A stretch of DNA of 64,000 nt, from contig JAMKCH010014158.1 in assembly GCA_023653785.1 (NCBI GenBank), positions 1 through 64,000 on the forward strand, written 5' to 3'. The position numbers were made by a program, and so were the translations under genes. Below are positions 33,308-44,773 of this stretch, piece by piece. The stretch is from Ophioderma brevispina (lineage: Eukaryota > Echinodermata > Ophiuroidea > Amphilepidida > Ophiodermatidae). Every line of letters starts with the position of its first letter. Position 1 is the first letter of the stretch. The notes below the pieces were generated by a model. That model searched no databases and was not told the DNA's origin. It saw only the letters and a program-made list of their open reading frames with translations.

Positions 33308-34545
33308 AGGTGCTTTTTTCCGATTTTTGTGTATCGTGTTCTCTGCTTGAATGGAGTCTGACAATTGCATATGCTTGACCACCAATTACCGTTGGAAACA
33401 AACTGGCGATTTTTATGCTAGACGCGATTAATACATAGTTGACAACGCCCTATTAACTAATGTGTTATACTCGATCGCGTTTGATATACGTTCGTCCCCC
33501 TTGAAGTTTTGGACCGATTCCAATAAGCCGGAGAGGGGGGACTCATACCGGGAAAAATGAAAAAGAATTCAAATGCACTGGCCACACCAGATTATTTGGA
33601 GGACACTCCGCGTCATTTAACTCACTCAACTGCCACTAAATACAATTTCATTCATGTATGGAAACGCACTATAGTGTATTTCAGGCCTTACATTGCTCAC
33701 AATAACATGATTATAGTAGATTCCAATTGATGATAGCGTTATGGGCGGAGTTTGGACTTCGTCCATTACTCAAAATAGGGGACGGAAATACCCAGAGATT
33801 CTTCGATTCTTCCTCGCCATACAAAAGAGATCGGATTGAAAGAAACTGGCCAACTACACATAAAGTTACGTTGTTCGTCCAGTCAATACTTTGTATTTTA
33901 TACTATGTGATGCATAGTGTGTCTACCCCAGAATTGGTTTTAAACATTGCCTACCAACAACATCATAAATTTTAGAAGGCTTCAGTCACCTGTGTGCGTT
34001 ACAATGCAGAACGTTTATCGTCACTATTTATAAAATCAGCTTTCACCTGCTTTCACTTAAATTATTGCTGGATTTAGTTTGCGCTTTCTTTGAACATTCT
34101 AGGGTTTATGCTTTGACTATTGATTGGGACTGTGAATGGGCCAACCGCTCAGGGTTGGCTATCAAGGCTATAGCGCACATCATACCACAGATACACGTAC
34201 TAAACTTTTTATATACTAATCCCCTCAATTCATACCCCCACCTACCAAAAAGTAGAGGCTATTCCACTATCAACTGGAATCTAGTATTATAACACAAGTC
34301 CCTGCGCCTCATTGAATATTTCACCTCCGCAAAGATGGTACGGGGTCAAAATCGAGTATAATATTGATGGTTAACCATAAAACGACAGGGTTTTTTGTCA
34401 GTATCTTGGAAAAAAAATGATTTTGAAAGCTGAAATTTCAAGAAGACAATGAGAAAAATACAGGCTTTCATCAAAATTAGTATCTAAATTGATACTACTT
34501 CTGGTTAAATCAGGGTGGTCCCAAAGATGATCAGAACAAGCACCT
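33308..34545 (-). mobile_element. Family B MITE, copy 3, split by another element
   Basis: TTAA flanks the ends (33304-33307, 34546-34549). In reverse orientation it keeps AGGTGCTTTTTTCCGAT at one end and GAACAAGCACCT at the other, plus ATATTGATGGTTAACCAT and TTTCAAGAAGACAATGAG. It is interrupted by 891 bp (33468-34358) inserted at a TA in the middle. Removing that gives a normal-length copy. Confidence 0.83.
33468..34358. mobile_element. Nested element at a TA site
   Basis: The inserted segment begins TACTCGAT and ends ATCGAGTA, an 8-bp perfect inverted repeat, with TA on both sides (33466-33467, 34359-34360). Joining the flanks restores the family B sequence seen at 4125 and 9198. The TA duplication fits a Tc1/mariner-type mover. 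The inverted repeat is short and no transposase was recognised in its small ORFs. Confidence 0.72.
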
Positions 34546-34832
34546 TTAATATTATTTTATAACTTTTGTAATAATAATAATTTAATATATTTAATGTTTT
34601 ATCATATAATAAATATGTAAATTAATATCTACATAAATTACATAATATTATATGTAAATTATTATTTTACATCAAATTTAAAATCGCAGTAGCGCTTGCT
34701 CCACAGCAAGAGTAACTGCCCAGTAAGAAACAATAGGATGTCGGATAAGTTCTTTAAATAGGAGATCAAAGATGCAGTTCAGATGAGGTGACATGTAACG
34801 TCAGCGCCGGGCAACAATAGAGGTTATTCCTG

Positions 34833-35190
34833 TGACGTCATTTCGTATCGATCGACCAATCTTCGCCATGCTTACGGTACTGTTTACGACACATACATGA
34901 CACAGAGCGTGCAAAGCATTGTCAGAACCACGTTGTTTTGACTCAGTTCGTATTTCCATCTTCTCGGAATCATTTCATAAAGCTTCATAACATCGTATAT
35001 GAATTAATATTTTTCTGTGAAAATTAAAAATGCCGAACAACCGCAGTCAGTCATGCATCCACAATTTATCACTAACTTTTATAAACAGACGATCTGCGAG
35101 ACCGGGAAATAAGCCAGAGTCTAGCGAGAGTGCCATGATCGGGGCTGGGATGAATATCGGTTACTAGTTTCTTCTTTTTCGTCTTGTTTA
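34833..35190 (+). promoter_or_regulatory. CRE/CCAAT promoter-like block with candidate first exon
   Basis: A perfect CRE palindrome TGACGTCA (34833-34840) is followed by CCAAT (about 34856) and, about 190 bases further, an ATG with AAAA before it (about 35030) opening a 45-codon frame. A strong donor-like GTAAGTAAC lies at about 35196. Together these resemble a promoter plus a first exon, but no downstream coding exon was recognised. This is inference from motifs only. Confidence 0.3.
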
Positions 35191-35199
35191 TAAAAAGTA

Positions 35200-36100
35200 A
35201 GTAACATCACTGGATGGAATTCTTAGGATTAATTCAAGTAATGCTAACACAAATCCTATTCAATTTTCCCTCTCTTCTCACTTCAGTTATGCAAGTGAAT
35301 GGGATTTGTATTGAAACTTGGTCCCAAGCTGACTTTGTCCCATTGTCATGATTGTGCAAAAACAATGATTAATCGGTTATCCATGACCGCACATAAATAA
35401 ATTACCAATCATTGGAAAGAGGGGATTTGTGGCTTTAAGATGGCACTATTTAATTTTGGTATAATTTTACACAGTTACCACAAAAATTGGGAAGAAGTTT
35501 TGTTGCGTTTTATTGATACGCACTGTAGTGCAACACCTTATTGACAAATTCAATTAAAACACTGTGGCTCGTATTCCAAAACTATGTTTTACAATCGTTT
35601 GCCTTTGAAGTAGCGAGGTGAATAAGTAACAATTCATTAAAATCATGAAAAAAGTTATTTGTGTATAGAGTGCTAACGCTGACCGTTATTTTCTTTTTGA
35701 TAATGAGCCATTTGATGTTTTAGCGTAGTTCAAAATATTATGCCATATCTACTGTCTATAGATAAACGTTTGATTAACTATAGTAGGTTTCAAATTTAGT
35801 GAGACTTCTTGCATATTTCCATGCGGGATATTGATATAGGGTTCAATCCCCGGCCATGCGGAGACTAGGCCTTAGATGCCATTACAAACATATTGTATCA
35901 ATGGTACACATTTACTCTACAGAATCGGCTTACTGGAAAGTAACTCATGCATTCAGTTCTACAATGATCTGTTAATGATAGGACTTATGCCATGGTTGGT
36001 TGGGATGTCAAATCCACTTTTTAGTCTTGACAGGCCGATTAATTTGTCAACTCGTAGACTTGGAGAAAACCTGGAAGTATAACTGCAGCTTAAATGTCCA
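35200..36100. other. Intergenic, no gene seen
   Basis: Short ORFs without recognisable features. A B-box-like GGGTTCAATCCCC lies at about 35839 with no matching A box upstream. Confidence 0.5.
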
Positions 36101-36102
36101 TA

Positions 36103-37077
36103 CAGGGTGTATCAGAAAGAACGTTACCCTCCGGACACGGCAAATTTTGCTTACTTAATCAATTCTTATCCTTGTTTTAGCATTATATTATGAAAATATG
36201 TACCGTTATGAACATATGGTGAAAACAAGAAATAAATTGGTGAAAAAATAACCAAACAATGACTATTTCCCTAAAAATGATGCAAACCTACTTTGTCCAC
36301 GGATATCATTAGCAGAAGAAACCATAGATACAAATATCCTCAACATAAAAATGTTTAAGACACTCCTGGCCAATAATACTTTCAAATTCCAAGGTCCATT
36401 GCTGTTTCTAGAGTTTATTGTTCAGTTCTCTACGCACTGCAGCATTATTTGCGGATGATTGCCCTGTTCTTTGACAACCACATCTCTCTTCTCGCACCTT
36501 TTTAAAATCTTGCCACGCTCCAGAATTTTTTTCTCTGTTCCCCTTGATCGCCATCTTACTGGGCACCCTACTTTGAGGAAAAACGTTTACCCATTCACGA
36601 TAAACGATGGTCCTTTAACCCAAGAGCAGTTCAGTAGAATGTCATTGTAGGAGTCACGCCCCAATGTCATTATTTGAAAAGTGCTCTTTAACCAAATTCA
36701 TATTTGCATTATGATGGGAGACGGGTGATAGGATTTAGGTCACTTCATGCTGAAGAACAAATTAAGTGCATGTTTCAGGTGCTTTTTAGACATTACATGT
36801 GAATAAATTAAATCTGAGGACTTACGTGTGCTCAAATCCATAAGAATTACAATGTACATGTTTCTCTGCTATTGCTAGCCGTCGACAAAGTAGGTTTGCA
36901 TTGTTTTTAGGGAAATAGTCATTGTTTGGTTATTTTTCACCGTTTTCTTTCTTGTTTTCATCATATGTTCATAAAGGTATATATTTTCATAAAATAAAGC
37001 TAAAACAAGGATATGAATTGATTAAGTAAGTAAAATTTGCCGTTTTTGGAGCGTAACGTTCTTTCTGAGACACCCTG
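36103..37077. mobile_element. Mariner-type element with ~195-bp inverted repeats
   Basis: A 975-bp element flanked by TA (36101-36102, 37078-37079). Its ends CAGGGTGTATCAGAAAGAAC and GTTCTTTCTGAGACACCCTG are inverted. Pairing continues for about 195 bases (AATAACCAAACAATGACTAT, CAAACCTACTTTGTC), so much of the element is palindromic. CAGGGTGTCTC ends and TA targets are typical of mariner-like elements. The 580-bp centre holds no intact transposase; the minus strand has faint, stop-riddled similarity to a helix-turn-helix region, which I do not count as evidence. Confidence 0.85.
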
Positions 37078-37079
37078 TA

Positions 37080-38270
37080 CAGGTACTCAGTGCGTTAAAG
37101 GTGAACTCATTGTAGAGGCAGCACTGGTAAGAGACACAATCTTGTTGGTATTCTAATGTTAACCTTTGTTTTTCCAAAGGCACCAAATTTGTACAGCTCT
37201 GACGATTCTGACGACTTTCCAGAATTATATAAAACATAATAACATTTTATAATCAAATGTTATTCAAAGTTCTCCACCTTCTGTTTGAAAGGTCTACACT
37301 CGATGAAAACTCTTGTCAACTGGCAAAGAGAAATGACTTGCAACAGAATTTGTCCTTAGAAAATTTCCCATGATGCAACAAAACATGCGAAGACAAGTCG
37401 AAATTTCACAATCCTTTTCGTTCGCTGGAACACCTGATATGTTTTTGACATTACAATTACTCAAAGTTTATTGTTCATCAGCAGGTGTGAAATCTTGCTT
37501 CCTATAGGTAAACAAAGAACCTCTATGCAGTTCTTAGAATGGAGAAGATAAGACACTGTGCTCCCATTGTCCTCTGACTGCGAATATCTTCTGACATGTT
37601 CTTACTCAGGAAGTTCTCACAATCTAGTCCATTTAGAACTAGGTCAATCAGACAAGTCATGCTTATTGCACAACACATTGCAAGTTTCATATTAATATTT
37701 TCCAGTTCTCCTCACTCATAATTTATATGATTATATTTAACATGATTTAATTAATATACAAAAATAATATAATATTCAGGAGTCTGTCACAGTGCGCCTC
37801 GTTTTTTTTTTAAATTTTTTCGAAACGGATGTGTTTTTTTTTTGTTGCATATTTATAATGTTTGCCAATGTATTGCATCATACCTGGATTGAATAAGACC
37901 AAACGCCTTCTTTATGTAATAAAAGGATGATTTAGAATTTTGTTGTCGTGCACGACATAAAATTGAAGCGTGCCTTTCAATGCAGCTCCTGGGAACATCA
38001 AACCACGTTCAAAACTATGTTTATTTCTTTTCTGGTTGTTTGTTCAATAAATCTTCCAAAATATTTTCGGTAGGTGTTCTATAACTAATCAAGTTCAAAT
38101 TTAGAGAAATTTGCATACTCAAAAAATCTCCTAAGCCCTCAGTGGCTCATGTAATCATTGTTTTCATCTTCGATTATATTACAAAAAAACTTTGTTGTAG
38201 CATAATATACTTTGTCCCACGACACATTTTCTATATATTGATTATATTCTTAAATTTGGATTTCATCTTT
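37080..38270. other. Intergenic, weak internal duplication
   Basis: No gene was seen. A diverged direct repeat is suggested by GATTGAATAAGACCAAACGCC (about 37888) and GATTGATTAAGACCAAATCAGC (about 38376), with similar surroundings. The second lies inside the TTAA element at 38275. Confidence 0.45.
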
Positions 38271-38274
38271 TTAA

Positions 38275-38682
38275 AGAGACACTGGCACATTGAAATATAG
38301 TGCGCTCTCAGGTTTTTTCAAAATCGATATTTTTGCATGGTTGTAAATTTTTTATTTACATTAGCCCCACCTGAATTGATTAAGACCAAATCAGCGTCCT
38401 TATGGGTAAACGGTACGATTTTATAATTAATGTGCGACATTAATTCAGCAGACGACGGAAATTGCGTTTAACACAAGAAAATGCTCGCCGTATGGTTATG
38501 AAAAACTTAAAAGTTAGCCTACAAATTACCTGGATGTCTTTAACCTCTTGTTAACGTCCCTATCTGTTTTGACTATGTTATTTTTATGTGTAAAATGTAT
38601 CTTTATTTTTCCAATGGCCTAGACTATCATTTGATAGCAAATTCAACATATTCATATTTTGTGAAAATGTGCTAGTACCGCT
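38275..38682. mobile_element. TTAA-flanked MITE, family H, copy 1
   Basis: AGAGACACTGGCACATT follows TTAA (38271-38274). AATGTGCTAGTACCGCT precedes TTAA (38683-38686). At 408 bp it is AT-rich and non-coding. Its right half recurs at about 56085-56238. Confidence 0.8.
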
Positions 38683-38927
38683 TTAATCACCTCAGTTGGA
38701 TAGATAGAACTTGGAGAGAAGCGTGAAGGTGTGTAATAATGCAATTTATTTTTGAAAATTATAGGCCAAAGTGTCTAGTGAAAGAATTCAACGGGTGCCA
38801 CCTTGGCACGGTTGGGCAATTTGAGGTCAGAGGTCACATACGCGGATTAAATTTATAAAATGCTTAATAAAGTTATAAAATGTCTCAAATTCTTTCTTAA
38901 GTCCAAAGGAGATATGCAGCATGATTC

Positions 38928-38990
38928 GCGCGCGTGTGTGTGTGTGGGGGGGGGGGGGGTGTCTGTCTGTCTGTGTGTTTGTGTGTGTGT
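38928..38990. repeat. Compound microsatellite (CG)n(TG)n, G run, (TGTC)n
   Basis: CGCGCGTGTGTG, then a run of about 14 G, then GTCTGTCTGTCTG and further GT repeats. The low-complexity tract lies just before the 165-bp satellite array. Confidence 0.85.
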
Positions 38991-39621
38991 CAAACTTTTG
39001 GTAGCCACTTTTGGTTAAAATGTTGTTTAGCATTTTAGTGCAGTGATGGATCAAGTTCATACTTGGTGTACTTATACATTGAGGCAAGGGGTCTTATGTG
39101 GGGTCACAGGTGAGAGGTCAAAGTTCATTCAGGGGTCACTTAGGGTCATTATATCTTGTGCATGTGGTATACACTTTTGGTTAAATTTGGTAGACACTTT
39201 AGGTTAACCCTAAAAGGCCCGGCGGAATCCGCCCCCCCCCCCCCGACATTTTTCTCGTATCTCACCTATTTGTTATTTTTTCACGCCGAAACTACATGAC
39301 TTCTTTCTTTGAAGCTTGCGCTCGATTTAAGACCATTTTGACAAATCGGACCTACGGTTATGACGCGGCGTTACGTAATCGCGCACTGCGTCGAATAAAA
39401 AGCTATTTCCCATTGAAATTACACGGAACAGTCAGAAATCCATTTTTGTGCTAAGAATACAGTTACACTATGTTTCATCTTATTTATTTGACTTATTTGT
39501 AGTAAGGGCATGTGTGCGCATACTTTGACACACATCATGGCCAAAAAATCCAACTTTTGCTTGAAAAAATGTCGAAAAACCATGATTTTTGCGATTTTTT
39601 TAGATATTTCGCATTTTTGCA

Positions 39622-39652
39622 TGACGTCATGTTTGACGTCACTGTGACGTCA
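39622..39652. promoter_or_regulatory. Three perfect CRE palindromes in 31 bases
   Basis: TGACGTCA occurs at 39622-39629, 39634-39641 and 39645-39652, and again at 39919-39926, all inside the piggyBac-like element. The octamer is the CREB/ATF consensus site. Whether it is bound is unknown. Chance or element-internal repetition are alternatives. Confidence 0.6.
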
Positions 39653-39758
39653 TACAAGGTATGTTTGTACTTTTTTGGTATCAATGGCTCCGGGAGTCCT
39701 GCTTCCATTGGTACCACACATATGATAGTTCATCAATCCGTTTCCGAGTTCCGAGATA

Positions 39759-39955
39759 CTATAGTTTGTGTCATCTTAAGTTGAAGGTGACGTCCACTGC
39801 GACTTTTATGTTGCGCACCCATGAATCGCGCGCGCGCTATGCTTGGAATCAGAGCATGATACGCACGCGAATAAAGGCGGCACGATCGAGACGCTAGGGG
39901 GAATGCACATACGCATAATGACGTCACCTTCAACTTTAGATGAGACAAAGTATAG
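39759..39955. repeat. Foldback family J, copy 1 (nested)
   Basis: CTATAGTTTGTGTCATCTTA, AGTTGAAGGTGACGTC on the left pair with GACGTCACCTTCAACTTTAG, ATGAGACAAAGTATAG on the right. The centre is GC-rich with CGCGCGCGC. The same ends occur at 46646-46808. It lies inside the piggyBac-like element. Confidence 0.8.
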
Positions 39956-40510
39956 GTGGGGTGGAATGCGCCCCCCCCCCCCCCCCGGCGGTGAGATGGT
40001 CCAAAAAGCCCGGGGCTTTTAGGGTTAAAGTGTGTGCTTTTAGGGCAGTGATGTGATGGATCAAGGTGTTCATACTGGTGGACCGTATTTATACATTGAA
40101 GCAAGGGGTCTTAAGTGGGGTCACAGGTGACGAGGTCAAAGGTCATTCAGGGATCACTTAGGGTCATTATATCTTGTGCATGTGGTATACACGTTGGTTT
40201 TTAAAATGTTAAGCATTAAAAGTACAATGATGGATCAAGTTCATACTTGGTATGCTTATACATTGATGCAAGGGGTCTTATGTGGGGTCACAGATGCATA
40301 GATGAGGAGGTCAAAGATCATCATGACACTTAGGGTCATATATCTTGTGCATGTTGTATACCTGTTTGGATATAAAATGTCTAGCATTAGTGCAGTGATG
40401 GATGGATCAAGTTCCATTACTTGGTATGCTATAATTGAGGAAGGGGTCTTAAGTGGGGTCATAGGTTACAAGTCGAATGTCATTCAGGGGTTCACTTAGG
40501 CGTCATTATA

Positions 40511-43016
40511 GGGCCATTCTCAAAAAAGTGAAGCCAATGATCATCATCTTTGATCCACAATTGGTTTGCATTTTGCTTAAAACAAGTAACCGTGTTAATG
40601 TTCTTTTAGTACTTTGCGAGATCATCTACACGGACATATATAGTTTTCTATATTTTTAAATATCATGATCTCGGTCATTTTACTCCATAAACACCTAAAA
40701 ACATGCCAAAAATGGTTGTTTCCGTAGCTCTTGTGCACGTATATTTTCAAGCTACGGTACCTCAAGAACAAAATTTATTCCATACCAGTGCGTTTTTGTT
40801 CTTACAATGATCAATGATATTGATAGGTATCAATCTTCCCGATAACATTCTTGGTAAGCTACAAGAAGCCAAAATATGGATTCCGCGAAATCAATGTATA
40901 TGCGTTATCAGTGTATTAACTCTCAATATATGAAAAATGTTAACTGCAATGATAATACCTTTTGCATAGCTCAAAGCACAAATATGTACATTGGTTATTC
41001 CATAACATCAAAAATGCTTGAGTTGCAATTTGGCCCGATAAAAAATTATATTCCAAAATAAGATGCGTCCGTTTTAAGCATGTATTATTACGTTATAGGC
41101 AAATCTAAATTAAGTGAGAGTTCTAGACTACTAAACGATATACTTGGCTATAGACACACAAACCTGACCTGATTAGTTCGGAATAACCAGGATTACATGC
41201 ACTCGCCCAAGTATTAGACACTTGATGAAAAGCATCAAATGATATTACGTTACGTATATACGTGATCCAAAACGAAGACGAAAAAATACAGGAATCCTCT
41301 ATTAAAAGTCGCAGGTAAATTTTTCGCTTCTGCCAATTGCTCTCGAAGTTATGGTTGAGAATTGTTGCACCAAATAATGTAAGTTAGTCACTTTCTTTAA
41401 CCGTTTTACCAAAATAGTTTTTTGCGTAATAATTATTTACACATGCAGGGTACACATTGTGCGGGTTTGTGCACTTTGTGGTAATATATAGGGAAGTATA
41501 ATGTCTTATAAGTACTGCCACAGCCGCATACCGTACACTGTGCACGGGGGCTATGTACACATGCCATTAGGTGTGCTTATAGGGGTTTTAGTTGCCACAT
41601 GTATGACTGCCTCGTGCGTGAGATAACTAATATACGCAAAGTTTTAGGGCCTATTTTTAATATCTTTTTGTACAATTTTTGTTCACAAGTCTTTAAAAGG
41701 TCATAGTTATTATAGAATGTGTGAATGATAGAAACAGAGAAGTTTTTAAGTCTGACTTTCCCACAAGTAGATTAGGCCAAGGGAAAAGAATATAGGCCTA
41801 TAGACCTCAGTGTCGGCGGTTAAAAAACCACTGTGCAAACTTCATATATGTTAAATCTGAACATATATACATCAGTAAAAATTATATTTAATTCTTTTTT
41901 TTAGCGGGATCGTAAAAATTGAAACAGAACTTCGGATGGAGACTCAACCCCTGACTCAACGAAGCTAAACGCGTCCAGAAATATTATATACTAAGAGCTG
42001 AATTACCAACCCGAGGCACAGAAAAGAAGGGAATATGGCTGTGATTCTCCAAAGAAGCCACAAGCCCAGAAAATAGGAAAGAAAATGGCAGCCGCTGCTC
42101 TGTGGGAATTAAGGCGATTTCAAATGAAAATAAAGTGATAACCAAATATGACACGGATGGTATAAAGGGCCAAAATTGGAGACACTATACAGGACTTACT
42201 GCGGTGTGAAAGCAGTAGCTTTGAAAGTTATTAATTTAGGAGATATAGGCCTACGATGTGGTTTTATAAAAGACCAAAAATAACCTAATTCGAAAAAAGT
42301 GGAAGCTTACATTTTGTCATTGTGTAGTAAAAAACAACCTATTTACGTATTTCACTGTCATTATTTAAGCGATGTGAATTTGAAAGTGGATTTACAAAAT
42401 TTACGTTATTTACTGCATTATGATGTAGATTACGTTATCCATACCAACAACGGAAAACGAGGATATGAAATAGATTACATCGTACTTCATTGCAAGTGAT
42501 AATGAATTTTAAAAGAGGGTTAAAATATGCTATCCCCAAAGGCAAATAAATTTAAGCACTAAGAATATCAGGATACCATCCGTATTGAAAAAAAGATCTT
42601 GTATGGTTTTGAAAACTTTCTATATCGATAAAAAACAAATAGACGTTAGAGAGAATGCCGGTTTTAAAGTACACATTTGATCATACCAGTAATTGCTTTC
42701 ACTACAAGCATTCCTGATATGTCTCGTACCATTAAGTGAGAATTCATGAATTCAAGTGTTAACACTTCTTTTAAAATCAAAATTTATCCGAGATGCATAT
42801 CGGATAACGTAATATACAAGGCCCAAAAAACAGGAAAAAACAACTTAATTTGAAGGTTCAAATGTAAAAATATGGGAACAGTGGTGTTCATAACTTTTGT
42901 TGTTCCATGATGTATGATATGTTAGCTAATAAAAATGTATGATAAATACATTTTTGCGCGACTTTGTTTTTCCGATTTTTCAAATTGAAGTGGCGTCACT
43001 TTTTTGAGAATAGCCC
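40511..43016. mobile_element. 2.5-kb TIR transposon, ATA target duplication
   Basis: It starts GGGCCATTCTCAAAAAAGTG then AAGCCA and ends TGGCGTCACTTTTTTGAGAA then TAGCCC, a 26-bp inverted repeat with two mismatches. The satellite sequence CATTATATCTTG is split so that ATA appears on both sides (40508-40510, 43017-43019), a 3-bp duplication. At 2,506 bp it could once have coded for a transposase, but only short ORFs remain (for example 42299-42499) and none is recognised. GGG-starting ends with 3-bp duplications recall Zator-like elements, an assignment I cannot test here. Confidence 0.85.
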
Positions 43017-43432
43017 ATATCTTGTGCACGTGGTATACACTTTTGGTTAAAATGTTGTTTAGCATTTAAGTACAGTGATGGATCAAGTTGATACTTGGTA
43101 TGCTTATACATTGATGCAAGGAGTCTTATGTGGGGTCACAGATGAGGAGGTCAAAGATCATTCATGGGTCACTTAGGGTCATTATATCTTGTGCATGTTG
43201 TATACATGTTTGGTTAAAATGTCCAGCATTTAAGTGCAGTGATGGATCAATGCTTAAACATTGATGCAAGGGGTCTTATGTGGGGTCACAGATGAGGCCA
43301 AAGGTCATTCAGGGGTCACTTAGGGTCAGATCTTGTGCATGTGGTATACTCTTGTGCATGTGGTATACACTTTTGGATCAAATGTTGTCTAGTCTTTTAG
43401 TGCAGTGATATGGATCAAGTTCATACTTGGTA

Positions 43433-43867
43433 CCCAGGTCAAAATTCCAGTTGATCCTAGATTAAAGTTGTTCCATTTTCCGTGACGTTGTGAAAGCAGA
43501 TATAGTCCGGCGGGAGCCACAGTCCGGGGCTCCGATAGACGATAACGGAATAAAGCGTGAAACTAATGTTGCGTGAAGAGTCAACTGAATCGATTGCCCT
43601 ATTGTTCACCATTGTTCCCGGACTATGAGTACGCCGGACGATAATTACTTCTACAACGGAACTAACTGGTTTCAACTGTTTGTAACTGGTCTTAACTGGC
43701 AACTGGTCAATAAAAAACCTAGTTGAAAATTGTTCCATTTGCCGTCACGGAATCAACTGATTCAACTGGATTCAACTGGATATTCAACTGGGATCAACTG
43801 GATTTCAACTGGTTCCAGTTGAAACCAGTTGGAATTCAACTGGGATCAATTGGAATATTGATCTGGG
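43433..43867. mobile_element. TA-flanked MITE with TTCAACTGG internal repeats
   Basis: The left end CCCAGGTCAAAATTCCAGTT and right end AATTGGAATATTGATCTGGG are inverted repeats of about 24 bp with a few changes. TA is duplicated (43431-43432, 43868-43869) within the satellite word CTTGGTATGCTTA. The right third is a run of TTCAACTGG/CCAGTTGAA half-sites (43750-43850). TA targets indicate a Tc1/mariner-type mover. Confidence 0.85.
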
Positions 43868-43999
43868 TATGCTTATACATTGATGCAAGGGGTCTTATTC
43901 GGGTCACAGATGAGGAGGTCAAAGGTCATTCAGGGTCATTGGTATATATTTTTGGTAAAAATGTTGTCTAGCATTTTAGTGCAGTGATGTGGCATATCT

Positions 44000-44650
44000 T
44001 TTTTTCCAAAACACAGGTTACGTTAGCAGACTGTATTCAGGCAAGAGTGACTAACTTGTTGTTTGTTTATGAAGTCCCACCAGTTCTGTTTTTCGCTGTA
44101 CACTGTTGAAACATTAAAAGTCATTCAAAATATATAATTTTATACATTCCTATATACTTATTCTTCAACCACATAATCGGACGACCTATTTGGAACGGCT
44201 GTCCCTATTTTTATCCTTAGGATGCCTAATTAACAAGGTATAGGTCAAAATAGGTCAACGGTTAACAAATATTTTGCACAGGGGGTCAATTTAAAAGTTT
44301 CAATGTAAATAAGAATAGCCTTAATATATTCATCATAAAAAAATCAAAAAAAACATGTATAGTTTGCTATATTCTCAAAGCTCATATTTAATGCCATGAC
44401 AAAAATATGGCCACGTGGACAATAGGGTTGTTTACATTTCAGCTATATTGTTACCTCAAGGAGATATCTTATAGCAAACCATACATTTTCAGATTCCTTG
44501 TGTCAAAACATAATATGCCATTACTTTCAACTACGTACAGGCATCTTCAAAATATGCCGTGTACAATGATTTTATTCTCTTTGACCTATTTTGACCTATA
44601 CGTCGATAATTAGCCATTTTGCAGCCACTTCAGCATTTACTTGTTCATGG
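44000..44650. other. Intergenic, no gene seen
   Basis: Small ORFs only. Short words such as GACCTATTTTGACCTAT (about 44582) and ATAGGTCAAAATAGGTCAAC (about 44240) are inverted copies of each other about 340 bases apart, hinting at a decayed inverted-repeat element. Confidence 0.45.
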
Positions 44651-44656
44651 ACTTAA

Positions 44657-44773
44657 AGGTGCATGATTCCAGTACCTTCTGTTTTGTTGATGTTTCGCAA
44701 GGCACAGGGTTGACCACTTTTGGTAAATCTGGGATTCTGGGGACGAGGCTATTAGCGAGAGGGCCATGGACCT
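44657..44773. mobile_element. TTAA-flanked MITE, family C, copy 1
   Basis: AGGTGCATGATTCCAGTACC follows TTAA (44653-44656) and GGGCCATGGACCT precedes TTAA (44774-44777). The 117-bp length suggests an internally deleted copy. CATGATTCCAGTACCTTC parallels CATGATCCTAGCACCTTC in copy 2. Confidence 0.7.

Larger units (their letters stand above)
39208..40024. mobile_element. piggyBac-like 817-bp element in the satellite
   Basis: Flanked by TTAA (39204-39207, 40025-40028), with termini CCCTAAAAGGCCCGG and CCCGGGGCTTTTAGGG. A CCCT start after TTAA is typical of piggyBac-type elements. The duplicated TTAA matches the GGTTAAA of the satellite unit. The interior has C runs near both ends (39232-39244, 39971-39986), three CRE palindromes and a nested foldback. 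No transposase ORF is present. Confidence 0.88.
38995..44000. repeat. ~165-bp satellite array, ~7 units, three insertions
   Basis: Head-to-tail units share the order GTGCAGTGATGGATCAAG, TTCATACTTGGTATGCTTAT, GATGCAAGGGGTCTTATGTG, GGGTCACAGATGAGGAGGTC, TCATTCAGGGGTCACTTAGG and ATATCTTGTGCATGTGG, then a spacer with TTTGGTTAAAATGTT. Runs of units lie at about 38995-39207, 40025-40510, 43017-43432 and 43868-44000. They are separated by three unrelated transposons. Because the unit is known, each insertion junction and target duplication can be read exactly. Confidence 0.88.

Noticed and set aside
35835..35855. tRNA or SINE at GGGTTCAATCCCC
   Set aside because: Only a B-box-like word is present. 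No A box at the right spacing and no cloverleaf.
36459..36650. Transposase ORF in the mariner-type element
   Set aside because: The plus ORF has no transposase motif, and the minus strand shows only a vague, stop-riddled helix-turn-helix resemblance.
38995..44000. CRISPR-like array
   Set aside because: The units are contiguous ~165-bp satellites in a eukaryotic context, with transposons as the interruptions. There are no short repeats with unique spacers.
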